Source: Paracnuella aquatica (lineage in GTDB: Bacteria; Bacteroidota; Bacteroidia; Chitinophagales; Chitinophagaceae). Taken from it: a stretch of DNA of 64,000 nt. The notes beneath the pieces are model-generated. The model saw only the letters and a program-made list of their open reading frames with translations, was not told the DNA's origin and ran no database searches. Location of the stretch: NCBI RefSeq assembly GCF_003332885.2, contig NZ_QOWJ01000004.1, positions 1-64,000 on the forward strand, written 5' to 3'. Numbering within the stretch: the first letter of the stretch is position 1; every line of letters begins with the position of its first letter. Below are positions 1-10,642 of this stretch, one piece after another. A program made the position numbers and the translations under genes.

Positions 1-1
1 G

Positions 2-283
2 GTCAGGCAAAGCACAGTGGAACCTGTGCTGGGAACCCTCATCAACTTTGGTGGCATGCGCAGGGTGAACACGCGTGGTATTGCAGGTGCAACCAAGTGT
101 ATGCTCATGGCTGCAGTGGCTTACAACCTCAAAAAACTGCTGAAGCATACTGCCCCAAAAGTGCAGGCGGGGGTAGTAGGGCTGAAAAATGGACCAGAAG
201 GGGTGAAAAAGGCTGTTTTAAGGCTCTTTGCTGCTGGGATACGGTATAGGGCATCATACAGCAAAAGCCTGCTTTGCGGCTGA
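2..283 (+). CDS. IS1182-family transposase, C-terminal part (cut by window edge)
   Basis: An open frame enters from the left edge and ends at a stop at 281-283. It reads RQSTVEPVLGTLINF, then MRRVNTRGI and MLMAAVAYNLKKLLK. From memory these match the end of the DDE domain of IS1182-type transposases, where the catalytic Glu sits in the 'EPVFG' segment and the 'VAYNLKK' helix follows. Only about 93 codons are inside the window, so I cannot tell whether the element is intact. The protein would cut and join the ends of its insertion sequence. The DNA just downstream should hold the right inverted repeat, but I could not identify it without the left end. Confidence 0.75.
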   Translation, partial: VRQSTVEPVLGTLINFGGMRRVNTRGIAGATKCMLMAAVAYNLKKLLKHTAPKVQAGVVGLKNGPEGVKKAVLRLFAAGIRYRASYSKSLLCG

Positions 284-289
284 AATAAA

Positions 290-326
290 AAGGACCGCTT
301 TTACAAAGCAATCCTTCGGTCAGTTT
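290..326 (+). terminator. possible terminator after the transposase
   Basis: An imperfect hairpin lies a few bases past the transposase stop. Arms AAGGA and GCTTT (290-301) pair with AAAGC and TCCTT (306-317), with a CC/AA internal mismatch. A short T-run follows at 324-328. The stem is weak and the call tentative. Confidence 0.3.
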
Positions 327-447
327 TTCATTCGTTTACCTACGTTGTGCCACAGCCACAGGCGCTTGCCAATATACCGGCTGAAGAACAAGTGCTGAAC
401 AAATTATTTCTATTGATCTTTAGTACTAAATTTAAGCAGACGGAATA

Positions 448-529
448 CTAAAAATCAAACAAAAATCACGAACTTAACCCAGCAAAACCCTCTCTAAGAA
501 CTAGTCCACTTTCTTTTGACGACATACAT
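448..529. repeat. 82-bp dispersed repeat, copy A
   Basis: This segment aligns with 7064-7146 in the same orientation at roughly 80% identity by eye. Shared blocks include AACTTAACC, AGCAAAACCC and ACTTTCTTTTGA followed by ACATACAT. The two copies bracket about 6.5 kb containing the esterase, the FG-GAP protein and IS remnants. It could be the end of a mobile element or a preferred insertion site. Confidence 0.6.
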
Positions 530-1141
530 TTCTCCAAAAGAGCGGAAGTTTTTAATGGTAAGTTTTGCTATTTGCATAAAGTACAGTTGGTATTTGGTTG
601 ATTACCTTAACGAAAGGTTAACGTCCTACAAAGTTGTTTGGGTGGCAAAATTGGACAAAAGAAATCAAAATCAAAATCTTAATACAAAGAAGTGTGTAAA
701 AACTGATTTGAGGACTGGATTGACAAAGTCTCCCAAAAGTGAAAGGACAAGTGTTGGCAAATCTGATTTTTTCTTAAAAGGTTAGAGCGCTAAATGGTTT
801 AACAGTCATTCGAACCTCAATGGATACAAAGGGATAAGGACCGACCCTTATTTCCTAATCGGCGAACCTTTCATATACAAAAAAACCTCTGCAAGACCGC
901 TAGCATGGCCAGCAGGAGAATTTCTTGCCCCTCCACTCCTGTTATTCCTCATGTAAATCTTCAATAAAAAGTGGACTAAAAAGTAGTATATCAATAGAGA
1001 GTTTAACTTATCCTCCTCAATAATAAATCACATTTATTAAGCTCAAATAACTCCGCTTCTCATATAATAAACTAACTACTCAAAAAGTCCAACAAGCCCT
1101 GCTGTAAGTTAGCTACTTGTCCCTTTGTCGGTACACGGCAG

Positions 1142-1170
1142 GTCCTGCACCATTGGTGCGGGACTTTTTT
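1142..1170 (+). terminator. rho-independent terminator-like hairpin
   Basis: A 10-bp stem (GTCCTGCACC paired with GGTGCGGGAC, one G-U) has a 3-nt loop and six Ts directly after it at 1165-1170. This is a strong intrinsic terminator shape for the + strand. No intact + strand gene precedes it, so it probably belonged to a transcription unit since lost, or to an unrecognised RNA upstream. Confidence 0.6.
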
Positions 1171-1305
1171 GTGTCCTCTACGTATTTATCATCTAATTAG
1201 CTCATGCATCTTTTTGATTTTTCCGCTTCTTGAATTCAGAAAATATCAGGTAAACTACTTCTGCTTTACTTATATGCTTGTAAGAATAGAATGTGGGACC
1301 TTTAG

Positions 1306-1539
1306 CTTGTTTATAGGAAGTCAAGCTATAAAAAGCCAACCATCTGGATTGATGTAACGTTCCTCAACCAAATATTACAACTGGAGAGTATTTCAATTCT
1401 TGAATTTACTTTTTGCGACGCTCCTGGACCTGTATTTTTCATTGGACTTGACCTTACCAATACCGTAACACTGTCTCGGAAAGTTCTCTTTCGCAAAGAG
1501 CAGGTGGCCAATGGGCGTCTTTCAGCCTTCATTTCCTAA
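1306..1539 (+). pseudogene. coding-like remnant without start codon, unknown
   Basis: From just after a stop at 1303-1305 to a stop at 1537-1539 the frame is open for 77 codons. It has the alternating hydrophobic pattern of a real protein, for example LESISILEFTF, CDAPGPVFFIGLDL and VANGRLSAFIS. No ATG, GTG or TTG lies at a sensible place, and the frame upstream is blocked. I read it as the C-terminal remains of a decayed gene. I do not recognise the family. Confidence 0.35.
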
Positions 1540-1553
1540 TAAATAGAAGAGCG

Positions 1554-3216
<1,663 letters not shown>

Positions 3217-6200
3217 ATGAAAAAGTTTGGTATCGGCGATTCGCTTTTTGTGAAAGCTTTTCTTTTGTTTTTACTGCTCCTACTTTGCCATCTTCCCTCT
3301 TCAATTATGGCACAGTCGGTTGATTTTTCGAATTGCGCCAACTGCTCGCCGCAGCAAATTAGTTTTAATACCGATGTGCGAACAAAATACTTGGGCATTT
3401 GGGGCACTAACCCGGGAGTGCCTTCTACTTACTGGTTAAAAGGCACCAACAAATTTGGCGGCGTCTTGGATATCGGCAACGTGGTAGATGCCTTCACAGA
3501 GAACAATTGGCACCCGCTGCGGGTTCCCAAACAAATTATGGTAGGCACCATCAATAGATTTGGCGTACACAATTGGGGCACAGAAAGCGATTGGAACATT
3601 CACATTTCACCAAGCCCGGATTTTGAAAGCCTCATCACTACGGCACTGGAGCGTATTTATGCCAATACCGACGAATGGAGCCGCACTGCCGATGGCCGTT
3701 ACACCATTGAAGCGGAAATCACGCCTCCCACCTACGGCCGAAACAACCCATGGTTTAATAACATTAACGAACAAACCTACCTCCTAAATAAGCAGGTGGG
3801 CGTGTATGGATCGTTTGTGGCAGAACGACTTCACGGCTACCGTCCTGAAATACATCCATCAGAACAATTATGGTGGAAAGAAAACGATAACACAACGGTA
3901 TTGCTCTTGGTGGCAGATGCGTCGTTTCGGTTCGATGATATGTCTGATTACTCCGAACAAGGTTCCATTGGAAATCCCAAACCATGGTCGTTATCCAAGG
4001 CACAAGAATCGCTTATCAAAATTCCGTTTAGTGTGAATCCAAACCGGCAGGCCACTGCCTACAGCATTATCAACCTCATGGGCCGCCAGGGTTATTACGG
4101 CAGCGCGTCCTATCCCGATGTTACCAGCGGCACCACGCATGCTATCAGTTATCGCGGAAGAGACGTGTTAACGGTATTTGAATCTTCGGAACTAGGTCAG
4201 TATGTGGGTATTGGTTTTGAAGATGTTTGTTTTAATGCTTCCCAAAACCTGCTGCAGGGTTTTATCATATTAAAAACCGCTATAGGCAACGGCGGCGACT
4301 ACAACCAGGGATTTGTGGCGATGCAGATCGATAGAAAAGAATTTGCTGCCGGCGAAACACCAGCATTGCTGCGGGGCAATATCACCGAAGGAAACAACAG
4401 CTGGCAGGTATACAACCAGCCATACAGGAACGAAGTCGCTTTTGGAGACATCGTATCATCCGACAAAACAGGGAAAGGTTATGTAGACGGGTTCATTGAT
4501 TTCAATGGCAATGGCATTACCGATTTGTTCGTAATAAAAGACGGGAGATGGATGGCGATGTATGATGCCAAAGGCGATTGGGTAGAAATTAATAGCAGTT
4601 CCATTCCGCTGGAGTCGCTCCGTTTTGGCGATATCAACGGCGATCAGCGCACTGATATCATGAGCGTCAGCCCGCAAAAAAAAGTACGTGTTTCTTATAG
4701 CGGAACCAGCCTGTGGCAGGACATTACCGATGCCGGCGATCAAACCAATGACTTCAGGGTGGGCGATTTTAATGGCGACAATCGAACCGATATTCTTTAC
4801 ATGAAATTAATGTCTGTCGATCAAAACAGGTTTCCACTGGTGTTTCATTATAATATGTATGTAAAATATTCAGCTGCCGGAAACTGGGTGCTGTTGGAAA
4901 ATGATTTTCAATTAGCGGGGGCATCCGAATACAATGATAATTTCCGTTTTGGAAATTTCAACGGAGACAATATCACCGATATTTTCCGGCTAAGCGGGTC
5001 TAATTTTTACGTATACTGGAATGGCCGCGGTGACCGCCAAGTGCTTTGCAACCTGCAGGCACAATACAGTAACCTGAATCATTTTATTTTTATAGACGAT
5101 CATTCGAGGAACCGGTACACCGATGTGGTATATGTACAACCCGGCACCAACGTGTGGAATTTCTATTATGGAGGGCGGCGCATTACACCCGGCAGAAATA
5201 TCACTTATAACAACAAGGCGGAAGTTGTATTTGCAAAAACCGTAGCCAACGGGTTGGTCACACCGCTGGCATTGGGAAAAGCCTCTTACTTTCCGAGGGC
5301 GTCCGATATGGCACTTCCCATGGTGAGCCAGGTAAAAATGGAACCCTATATACTGCCCGAATGGCAAAAAGGCTCGCTCAAGCGGGTGCAGGCCGATGGC
5401 AGCAGTTTGTGGCAGTACAATATGGAGCTGGTATATTATCCCGGCATTAATCCGGTGCGTTACCGCTTACAGAATCCACCCAATATCAGTGCAGTGAATG
5501 AAACCCGTACCGGTAATGCACTTAATTTTTCGGCAATTAGCAGTGTGCAGGAAAATGGGCCGGGTAAAAAAATCGCTAGGGTGAGCAGTGTGCCGCTTAC
5601 CGCAACCGGCGGTAAAGTACAGGTGAAACTAAGGGAGATAGACGAACCATTTACAATTGAACAGCCGCCGCTTACGGTGGGTATTCAGGCTAAGCTTCTG
5701 GGTGAGCAGGATGCTGGAGAAGGCAATTGGGCCGTATGGAAAGATTTTTTACAACCGCAGGCAAAAAAAATATACCGGCCGTTGCTTATCACTGCACCTG
5801 CGAATGTGCAGAAAATAAAAACTATAAAAGTGCAGGCATATCCTTTTTATGCGGTGCTCGAAAAAGATGAAGCAGTCCTTGCAGAGCAAAGTGCGCTTAC
5901 CCAGGAACTTAACAGTGCTGCCTACGAAACCAACGAAAGCAGGAAAACAGAATTATTCGGGAGCAATAAAATATTCTCAGTGGAATGGAACCTTGTTTTG
6001 AAGAATCTTGGTACCGGGGCTACCGAAACAGTCGCGCAAAGCAAAATAAATTTGAATGATGGCAAATGGAAAAACGACGTATTGGAATACAACTTTCCCA
6101 ACGATGGTAATTTATATCAGCTCACCGCAGAGGCTGAAGCGGTGGATGTGATGGGCAATCGTTCGGCAAAAAAACAGGTATTCCATTTTTACAACCAAAA

Positions 6201-6351
6201 AATAATTTTTACGGATGATGCGGCGCAGATCGCTGGCTGGGCAAGGTCGGCCTCTCTGAACAAAAGAGCACAGATAAGCCTTCAACAAAAAGTCAGGGAC
6301 CTTCAAAGCAAATCGTATTCGCCGATAGACCTTTTGCAATTTGTAAAGTAA
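3217..6351 (+). CDS. large secreted FG-GAP/VCBS-repeat protein
   Basis: A 1044-aa protein starting with a signal peptide (hydrophobic stretch about residues 12-31, ending SIMAQ). Residues about 35-415 are a unique region I do not recognise. Residues about 424-640 contain at least four calcium-binding FG-GAP/VCBS motifs: DFNGNGITD, DINGDQRTD, DFNGDNRTD and NFNGDNITD, each preceded by an F-G or V-G turn. Such repeats fold as beta-propeller blades and are common in secreted carbohydrate-binding and adhesion proteins. The last 350 residues look like a beta-rich domain with no catalytic motif seen. No T9SS sorting domain is obvious at the C-terminus. Role unknown; surface binding is inference. Confidence 0.75.
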   Translation: MKKFGIGDSLFVKAFLLFLLLLLCHLPSSIMAQSVDFSNCANCSPQQISFNTDVRTKYLGIWGTNPGVPSTYWLKGTNKFGGVLDIGNVVDAFTENNWHPLRVPKQIMVGTINRFGVHNWGTESDWNIHISPSPDFESLITTALERIYANTDEWSRTADGRYTIEAEITPPTYGRNNPWFNNINEQTYLLNKQVGVYGSFVAERLHGYRPEIHPSEQLWWKENDNTTVLLLVADASFRFDDMSDYSEQGSIGNPKPWSLSKAQESLIKIPFSVNPNRQATAYSIINLMGRQGYYGSASYPDVTSGTTHAISYRGRDVLTVFESSELGQYVGIGFEDVCFNASQNLLQGFIILKTAIGNGGDYNQGFVAMQIDRKEFAAGETPALLRGNITEGNNSWQVYNQPYRNEVAFGDIVSSDKTGKGYVDGFIDFNGNGITDLFVIKDGRWMAMYDAKGDWVEINSSSIPLESLRFGDINGDQRTDIMSVSPQKKVRVSYSGTSLWQDITDAGDQTNDFRVGDFNGDNRTDILYMKLMSVDQNRFPLVFHYNMYVKYSAAGNWVLLENDFQLAGASEYNDNFRFGNFNGDNITDIFRLSGSNFYVYWNGRGDRQVLCNLQAQYSNLNHFIFIDDHSRNRYTDVVYVQPGTNVWNFYYGGRRITPGRNITYNNKAEVVFAKTVANGLVTPLALGKASYFPRASDMALPMVSQVKMEPYILPEWQKGSLKRVQADGSSLWQYNMELVYYPGINPVRYRLQNPPNISAVNETRTGNALNFSAISSVQENGPGKKIARVSSVPLTATGGKVQVKLREIDEPFTIEQPPLTVGIQAKLLGEQDAGEGNWAVWKDFLQPQAKKIYRPLLITAPANVQKIKTIKVQAYPFYAVLEKDEAVLAEQSALTQELNSAAYETNESRKTELFGSNKIFSVEWNLVLKNLGTGATETVAQSKINLNDGKWKNDVLEYNFPNDGNLYQLTAEAEAVDVMGNRSAKKQVFHFYNQKIIFTDDAAQIAGWARSASLNKRAQISLQQKVRDLQSKSYSPIDLLQFVK

Positions 6352-6386
6352 AATAAATACCTGGTTTTGGTTTCGATTAACGATAG

Positions 6387-6426
6387 CAATAGCTAATAGC
6401 TATTGTCTAATGGGCCGGCTTTTTTA
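6387..6426 (+). terminator. possible terminator after the FG-GAP gene
   Basis: A hairpin with perfect 8-bp arms (CAATAGCT / AGCTATTG, loop AAT) at 6387-6405 is followed by a GC-rich GGGCCGGC segment and six Ts at 6420-6425. The T-run is 14 nt away from the first stem, so the exact terminator structure is uncertain. Confidence 0.3.
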
Positions 6427-6456
6427 CTGCCTGCTGCTTGAATGCTGCCACTTTAG

Positions 6457-6729
6457 CTTTTAGGCATCCCTTCCTTTCGCCAACCTGCACCGGCTTTAAG
6501 ACTTAAGTATAAATCGCTGGTTGAAGGAGTAGCCAAAATCATTTACCGTAAGACCTATGTCCAGATAAACGCCTATACCTATTTGATTCTGAAGGCTTCG
6601 AATGAAGCGATACAAACGGCGGTAAAGAACCTGAACAATGCGCCTTCTAAAGGGTGCAACTACAGCCGCCGCCAGCAGTTCGAGGCGGCAATACCTAGTG
6701 CCATACAGCTAATACCGCTCTACCGCTAG
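6457..6729 (+). pseudogene. IS21 istA-like transposase remnant
   Basis: The frame is open from 6457 to a stop at 6727-6729. It reads YKSLVEGVAKIIYRK and, further on, NYSRRQQFEAAIP, then a leucine/proline segment. From memory this matches the 'K.LVEG.V..IYR' and 'YSRRQQFE' segments of the integrase C-terminal part of Bacteroidota IS21 IstA proteins. There is no start, the catalytic DDE core is absent, and the frame is interrupted just after the match. No IstB ATPase gene follows. It is a dead fragment. Confidence 0.55.
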
Positions 6730-7063
6730 CTGCTACATTATAAAAGAATGCTTGAACCTGAAGCAACTGAAAATTTAAAAATTGTATAATGGCGACACTG
6801 ACTGGATTTATACAAATATCAAACGAGCAGAAAAGCTGTTTATGGAAAACTTCGATAGTAGCTGAACGTTAATTTCAAACAAACCTCAAGACATAGGGCG
6901 GATGTGTACAGGGGAATATAAGAGGCGATGCTGAAGAAACGGGGGCATATTAAAAAGCGGTCTCTGGAAAAAAGAAGGGAACACTACTTCAAAGAGAAAC
7001 TAAACACATAATCCGGAACCTTTTAAATACTCCGCCGGAGGCACCAATTCCGGCAACTACCCA

Positions 7064-7146
7064 CTAAAAAATCTAACAAAACCCACAAACTTAACCTAGC
7101 AAAACCCGCTATAAGTACTGGTCGACTTTCTTTTGAAGACATACAT
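7064..7146. repeat. 82-bp dispersed repeat, copy B
   Basis: Second copy of the repeat at 448-529, same orientation, with a few substitutions and one extra A. The outer flanks of the two copies do not match, which places the repeat borders near these coordinates. Confidence 0.6.
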
Positions 7147-7154
7147 CATGGTGA

Positions 7155-7486
7155 AACCCAGTTACAATAGGTACAGAACAGTCAACAGTTTTCAATACAT
7201 CGCGACTATTTCTAGTTAGCAAGAGCGGTTTTATACAAACGGTCGCTGATCTAGATGATGGCGATGCAAGCTACGATTACAACTCAACAATGCTTGATGG
7301 CGATGAGAATTTTTTACCCATCCAATTGATGATGTACAGCAGAAATTTGGGAATGGTTTACCCGAAGACTATCTCGAAACAGATGAAGTTGAAGTAAAAA
7401 GGCTGTGCGGGAATGACAATTTTGTACAGCAACTCAAACTCCAGATGCCGGTGAAAAAGGTATTTAATCTTCAAAGTGGAGCCTAA
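7155..7486 (+). pseudogene. frameshifted coding remnant, unknown family
   Basis: Two overlapping coding-like frames read as one protein if a single base is added or removed in the six-T run at 7310-7315. The first frame (from 7155) contains SRLFLVSKSGFIQTVADLDD and ends its convincing part near DGDENF. The second (7307-7486) continues with HPIDDVQQKFGNGLPEDYLE and NDNFVQQLKLQMPV to a stop at 7484-7486. The total is about 110 residues, acidic, without a good start codon. I do not recognise the family. A real frameshift or a sequencing error in the homopolymer are both possible. Confidence 0.35.
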
Positions 7487-7637
7487 AAATTGAAGTTCAT
7501 CTTACTATTGACCAAATCAAATAGAATTTACTCAAAGAAGCCGACTTGTATCCTTTGTTCTTACTAGGAGTAAATGACTTTTGTTTGTGCCACACCTCCG
7601 ATACCATCTATAAACTCAGCTTAAGCTGATCGGCTAA

Positions 7638-7967
7638 TCAATAGTAGCCACTGACTGTGTTGGATTTATAATCTGTAGTGGTGCCTATTCCTCCAATACT
7701 CACAACGGCGTAAATCTCATCTTTGCCCCAGTCCTCGTTCAAGTTGCCACTTATAGCATTAGCAGCGAAAAAGAAGGACCCATCTGGAGAAATGGGACCG
7801 CCGCCGAAAGGATATATGATCCTGTCGTCAATTACTGCGTCATCCCCTTTTAATTTCCATCTAGCCTCCTTATTTGCAGCGAATTGAAAGCCTGAACCCG
7901 AAATTTCTACCCTGAAGTTGCCTGGAAACCCTTGGATTGGGGTAATAGAAAGTTTTACTTGTGCCAT
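7638..7967 (-). CDS. small hypothetical protein, 109 aa
   Basis: I chose the ATG at 7967 because a textbook Shine-Dalgarno sits five bases upstream; a longer frame to 8054 has no such support. The protein starts MAQVKLSITPIQGFPGNFRV and is beta-prone and rich in Gly, with segments VEISGSGFQF and AVVSIGGIGTTTDY. It has no signal peptide, no membrane segment and no motif I know. It could be a small beta-sandwich or an effector/immunity-like protein, but that is guesswork. It lies beside the decayed region and its strong ribosome site is atypical for Bacteroidota, which hints at acquisition from elsewhere. Confidence 0.6.
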   Translation of the reverse strand: MAQVKLSITPIQGFPGNFRVEISGSGFQFAANKEARWKLKGDDAVIDDRIIYPFGGGPISPDGSFFFAANAISGNLNEDWGKDEIYAVVSIGGIGTTTDYKSNTVSGYY

Positions 7968-8426
7968 ATGTACCTCCTTTGTTATCTGTCTGTCAACCAA
8001 CGATGAAGTTGTATACAGGCTATTGCAGCCCAACTGATCATATTTTTCCTTCAAAGACTTTACACCTAAATGATAAACCCTATGCGTATCAGCACACCAT
8101 TAATGGTGCTAAAGTGACTCTTTATACTTTTCATATAAATAAGTGCTGCTTCAGAAAGCACTTTGCCGGCTTAGTATAGTTGCCACTACCAAAATCTTAA
8201 TGCTAATAAACTTATAACATATAAATTTAAAAAACAATAAAGGCGTGCTATAAGCGATTAATTGTGTTGTTTAGTCACCCGAATCGGCGCAGAGGGCAAG
8301 GTTGTTATTCGAAGAAATTCACACCAGTGCTTATCTCAAAAATGACCTTGGTTAGGTACGTGGTTTGTCACTACAATAAAAGGCATTCTATTGATGAATT
8401 TCCTTTTACCGATGATTACCCATAGC
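7968..8426. other. intergenic stretch between small gene and histidine kinase
   Basis: About 460 bp. The part at 8270-8404 contains short coding-like runs in shifting frames (LLFEEIHTSAYLKNDLG and HYNKRHSIDEFPFTDDYP), which may be debris of a gene, but they are too short to name. An AT-rich segment near 8200-8250 has no clear feature. Confidence 0.4.
7973..7980 (-). promoter_or_regulatory. strong Shine-Dalgarno site
   Basis: Read on the minus strand the site is AAAGGAGG, five bases before the ATG at 7967. It decides the start of the 109-aa gene. Most other genes in this window have no recognisable Shine-Dalgarno, as is normal in Bacteroidota. Confidence 0.7.
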
Positions 8427-10379
8427 CTAATCCTGTGGAAGCAAGAAACTGAATGTGGCACCTTCCCCTACCCTTGACTGCGCCCAGATATAACCCTGAT
8501 GGTTGTCTATTACTTTTCGGGCAATTGACAGGCCGATGCCCGTACCCTCGTATTCACTACGGCCATGCAGGCGCTGAAACATCTTGAAAATGTGTTCCGC
8601 ATACTCCTGCTCAAAACCAATTCCGTTATCCTGTACCTCTATGAGATGATAACGCTGCTCTGCAAGTGCTCCTGGAATAGATTCGGGTAGATCAGCCCCG
8701 GTTATAGATTGCGAACGGATAACGATATGTGGAGGTGTATCTTTTTTACTGTACTTCAGCGCATTACTAATCAGGTTCTGAAACAACTGCTGCAATTGCC
8801 TGCTATAGCCTCTGACAACCGGCAGCGTATGCACTTGAACCACAGCTTTTTTTCCTTCCACCTGTACCTCTAAATCTGAAAGAACGATTTGTAGCTTTGT
8901 ATTTAAATCCACCGCTTCTTTTTGTAGCGGCTTTTCACTAACCTGAGAATAAGTCAACAGGTCTTCCACCAGTTGGTTCATACGACTGGCAGCTGTCTGC
9001 AAGCGTTGAAATACACCTGCCTCCACCTCGGTCAGACGATCTTTTAAACTACTCTGAAGCCGCTCGGAAAATGTTTGGATCTTCCGTATCGGTTCTTTTA
9101 AATCATGAGATGCTGCATGGGCAAATTCTTGCAGGTAGGTATTGGAGTGCTTTAGCTCGACAATGTTTTGCTCCAGCTGCAGCTGTAGTGTTTTGAGCTG
9201 GTTAATGTCGGTAAAGGTGCCCAAAACCTGGTCACCAATCTTGGTGATCCGCATGTTGGCCCAGGTATCTACGATCTTACCCGAATAATGAATGTCAAAC
9301 TGTTGCTGTATACCGGTTTCGTACACGTCGCGCAAACGCTCAAATAAGCCGTTTTGCTTGTAGGTTTCAAAATTTATCGAAGCCGGTTGACCGACCAAGT
9401 CTTCAGCCTGTGCGCCCACAAAGGCTGCCATGACGTGGTTCACCATCGTAAATCTGAAATCGGTAATGATTCCCGATTCATCGAGGATGGGCTTGATCAT
9501 GAAAAAGCCGGCCTGGGTGGTATTGATGATAGTGGTTAGCTGCCGGGCTGAATGCTCTAACGCCATCTGGGCGTCCTTTACCGGAGTAACATCGGTAAAG
9601 ATGTGGATGACGCGGTTATCATCCATTTTAGAGATCGATAGTTCCAGCCAGGTGCCCGAGCCTTCCATTTGGTATTGAATGATGGTGGGCTCCCCTGTTT
9701 CCAAAGTCTGCACATACGCCTGGTAGTAAGGAGAGCCAATGATATTGGGCTGTAGTTCTACGGCTGTCTTTGTGAGGTATATTTCTAAAGGCAATCCAAT
9801 GAAGCGAACCGCAGCCTCATTGGCAAGCAGCGTCCGGGCATCTATCACTATGCCTTCTTCGTTGCGGATGGCTTCTGTAACAGAAATTCCATTGGAGGAA
9901 TGCGTTAAAACACTATTTAAAAGCAGCGATTGTTCCTGTTCTTTCCGCTCGGCTTCACGTTGGGCCCGGCGATCCCGGGTGGTACTCAGAATGCCCCCTT
10001 TATAAACTACTCTTCTTGTTTCAAACTGCAGCCCGGAATGATGTGCGTGAAAGGTGTGCTCACTGGGCTCGCCACTTTGATAGACCTGAAGGAAATGGTT
10101 GAAGTTAGCCTGTGCACCCAGTATAGACGGCACACCGTCCTTTAAGATAAAAAGGCCGGTCAAACTACCTTTCGGATGGTTGATGCCGGTATCTGCCGAA
10201 CGGTTAGAATAGCCAACATAAAAATCTTCCACCGCTCCACTGCTTCCGGTCACAGGGTATACCCATATGATTGCATCTGGCAACAAGTCTAGAATAGGGG
10301 CAATGAAAGATGCATCTACAGTTTCGTACGGGCTCATGAATGAAAAAGGAAAGTTAAGCGATTCTGATTTGTCATCCAT
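8427..10379 (-). CDS. soluble multi-PAS sensor histidine kinase
   Basis: A 650-aa kinase with no membrane segment. The N-terminal 420 residues hold about three PAS-like domains; the second and third carry segments such as FFMIKPILDESG and VGAQAEDLVGQP. The dimerisation/phospho-acceptor box ASHDLKEPIRKI has His425. The HATPase domain shows the N box (QNLISNALKYS), the G1 box (VQDNGIGF), the F box and the G2 box (GTGIGLSIARKV). It would autophosphorylate in the cytoplasm in response to an internal signal. No response regulator gene is adjacent, so it is an orphan whose partner is unknown. The family is certain; the signal is not visible. Confidence 0.93.
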   Translation of the reverse strand: MDDKSESLNFPFSFMSPYETVDASFIAPILDLLPDAIIWVYPVTGSSGAVEDFYVGYSNRSADTGINHPKGSLTGLFILKDGVPSILGAQANFNHFLQVYQSGEPSEHTFHAHHSGLQFETRRVVYKGGILSTTRDRRAQREAERKEQEQSLLLNSVLTHSSNGISVTEAIRNEEGIVIDARTLLANEAAVRFIGLPLEIYLTKTAVELQPNIIGSPYYQAYVQTLETGEPTIIQYQMEGSGTWLELSISKMDDNRVIHIFTDVTPVKDAQMALEHSARQLTTIINTTQAGFFMIKPILDESGIITDFRFTMVNHVMAAFVGAQAEDLVGQPASINFETYKQNGLFERLRDVYETGIQQQFDIHYSGKIVDTWANMRITKIGDQVLGTFTDINQLKTLQLQLEQNIVELKHSNTYLQEFAHAASHDLKEPIRKIQTFSERLQSSLKDRLTEVEAGVFQRLQTAASRMNQLVEDLLTYSQVSEKPLQKEAVDLNTKLQIVLSDLEVQVEGKKAVVQVHTLPVVRGYSRQLQQLFQNLISNALKYSKKDTPPHIVIRSQSITGADLPESIPGALAEQRYHLIEVQDNGIGFEQEYAEHIFKMFQRLHGRSEYEGTGIGLSIARKVIDNHQGYIWAQSRVGEGATFSFLLPQD

Positions 10380-10505
10380 ACCTAATGCTTTCTCAATTTA
10401 TTCATCGGCATATAAAGTGTCCATGCACTACACGCAGCATCTTATAGCCCGGCACTATTAACCCCAACGCCAAGTACGGGGATGCCGGATCTTCTTTCGT
10501 GGCAT

Positions 10506-10532
10506 AAAAAAGCCCGGTGAGAAAACCAGGCC
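10506..10532 (-). terminator. hairpin with T-run upstream of the histidine kinase
   Basis: On the minus strand GGCCTGGT pairs with ACCGGGCT (one G-U), loop TTTCTC, then six Ts. It lies about 130 bp upstream of the kinase start and no minus-strand gene ends here. It could be a leader attenuator for the kinase, a relic, or a shape formed by chance. Confidence 0.4.
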
Positions 10533-10642
10533 GCAACCAAAACTAACTGCTTATGAGAATAAAGCGAAGTGTGTTGGACCACAACACTAACAATGACGAC
10601 TTTCCTAAAAAAAATTGGACACCATGATTATTACGGCTAAAT

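Larger units (their letters stand above)
284..1553. other. gene-poor stretch with repeat, terminator and coding remnant
   Basis: This 1.27-kb stretch holds no gene I would defend. An 89-codon frame at 516-785 starts with TTG, resembles nothing I know and has a biased, Lys/Asn-rich composition. An 11-bp perfect inverted repeat (TAGTCCACTTT at 502-512, complement at 968-978) brackets it and might mark a small decayed element, but 11 bp over about 480 bp is close to chance. The repeat copy, terminator hairpin and coding remnant are listed separately. Confidence 0.6.
6352..7637. other. decayed region with IS and gene remnants
   Basis: About 1.3 kb without an intact gene. It contains an IS21 istA-like remnant (6457-6729), the second repeat copy (7064-7146) and a frameshifted coding remnant (7155-7486). 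The part between 6730 and 7063 has many stops in every frame and nothing I recognise. Decay of this kind suggests an old insertion hotspot. Confidence 0.6.

Noticed and set aside
516-785. 89-codon + strand frame beginning with TTG
   Set aside because: It begins inside the 82-bp repeat, has no counterpart next to the other copy, no recognisable family and a biased Lys/Asn composition.
502-978. 11-bp inverted repeat (502-512 and 968-978) as ends of a small mobile element
   Set aside because: The repeat is short and AT-rich, chance occurrence over this distance is not negligible, and no target duplication was seen.
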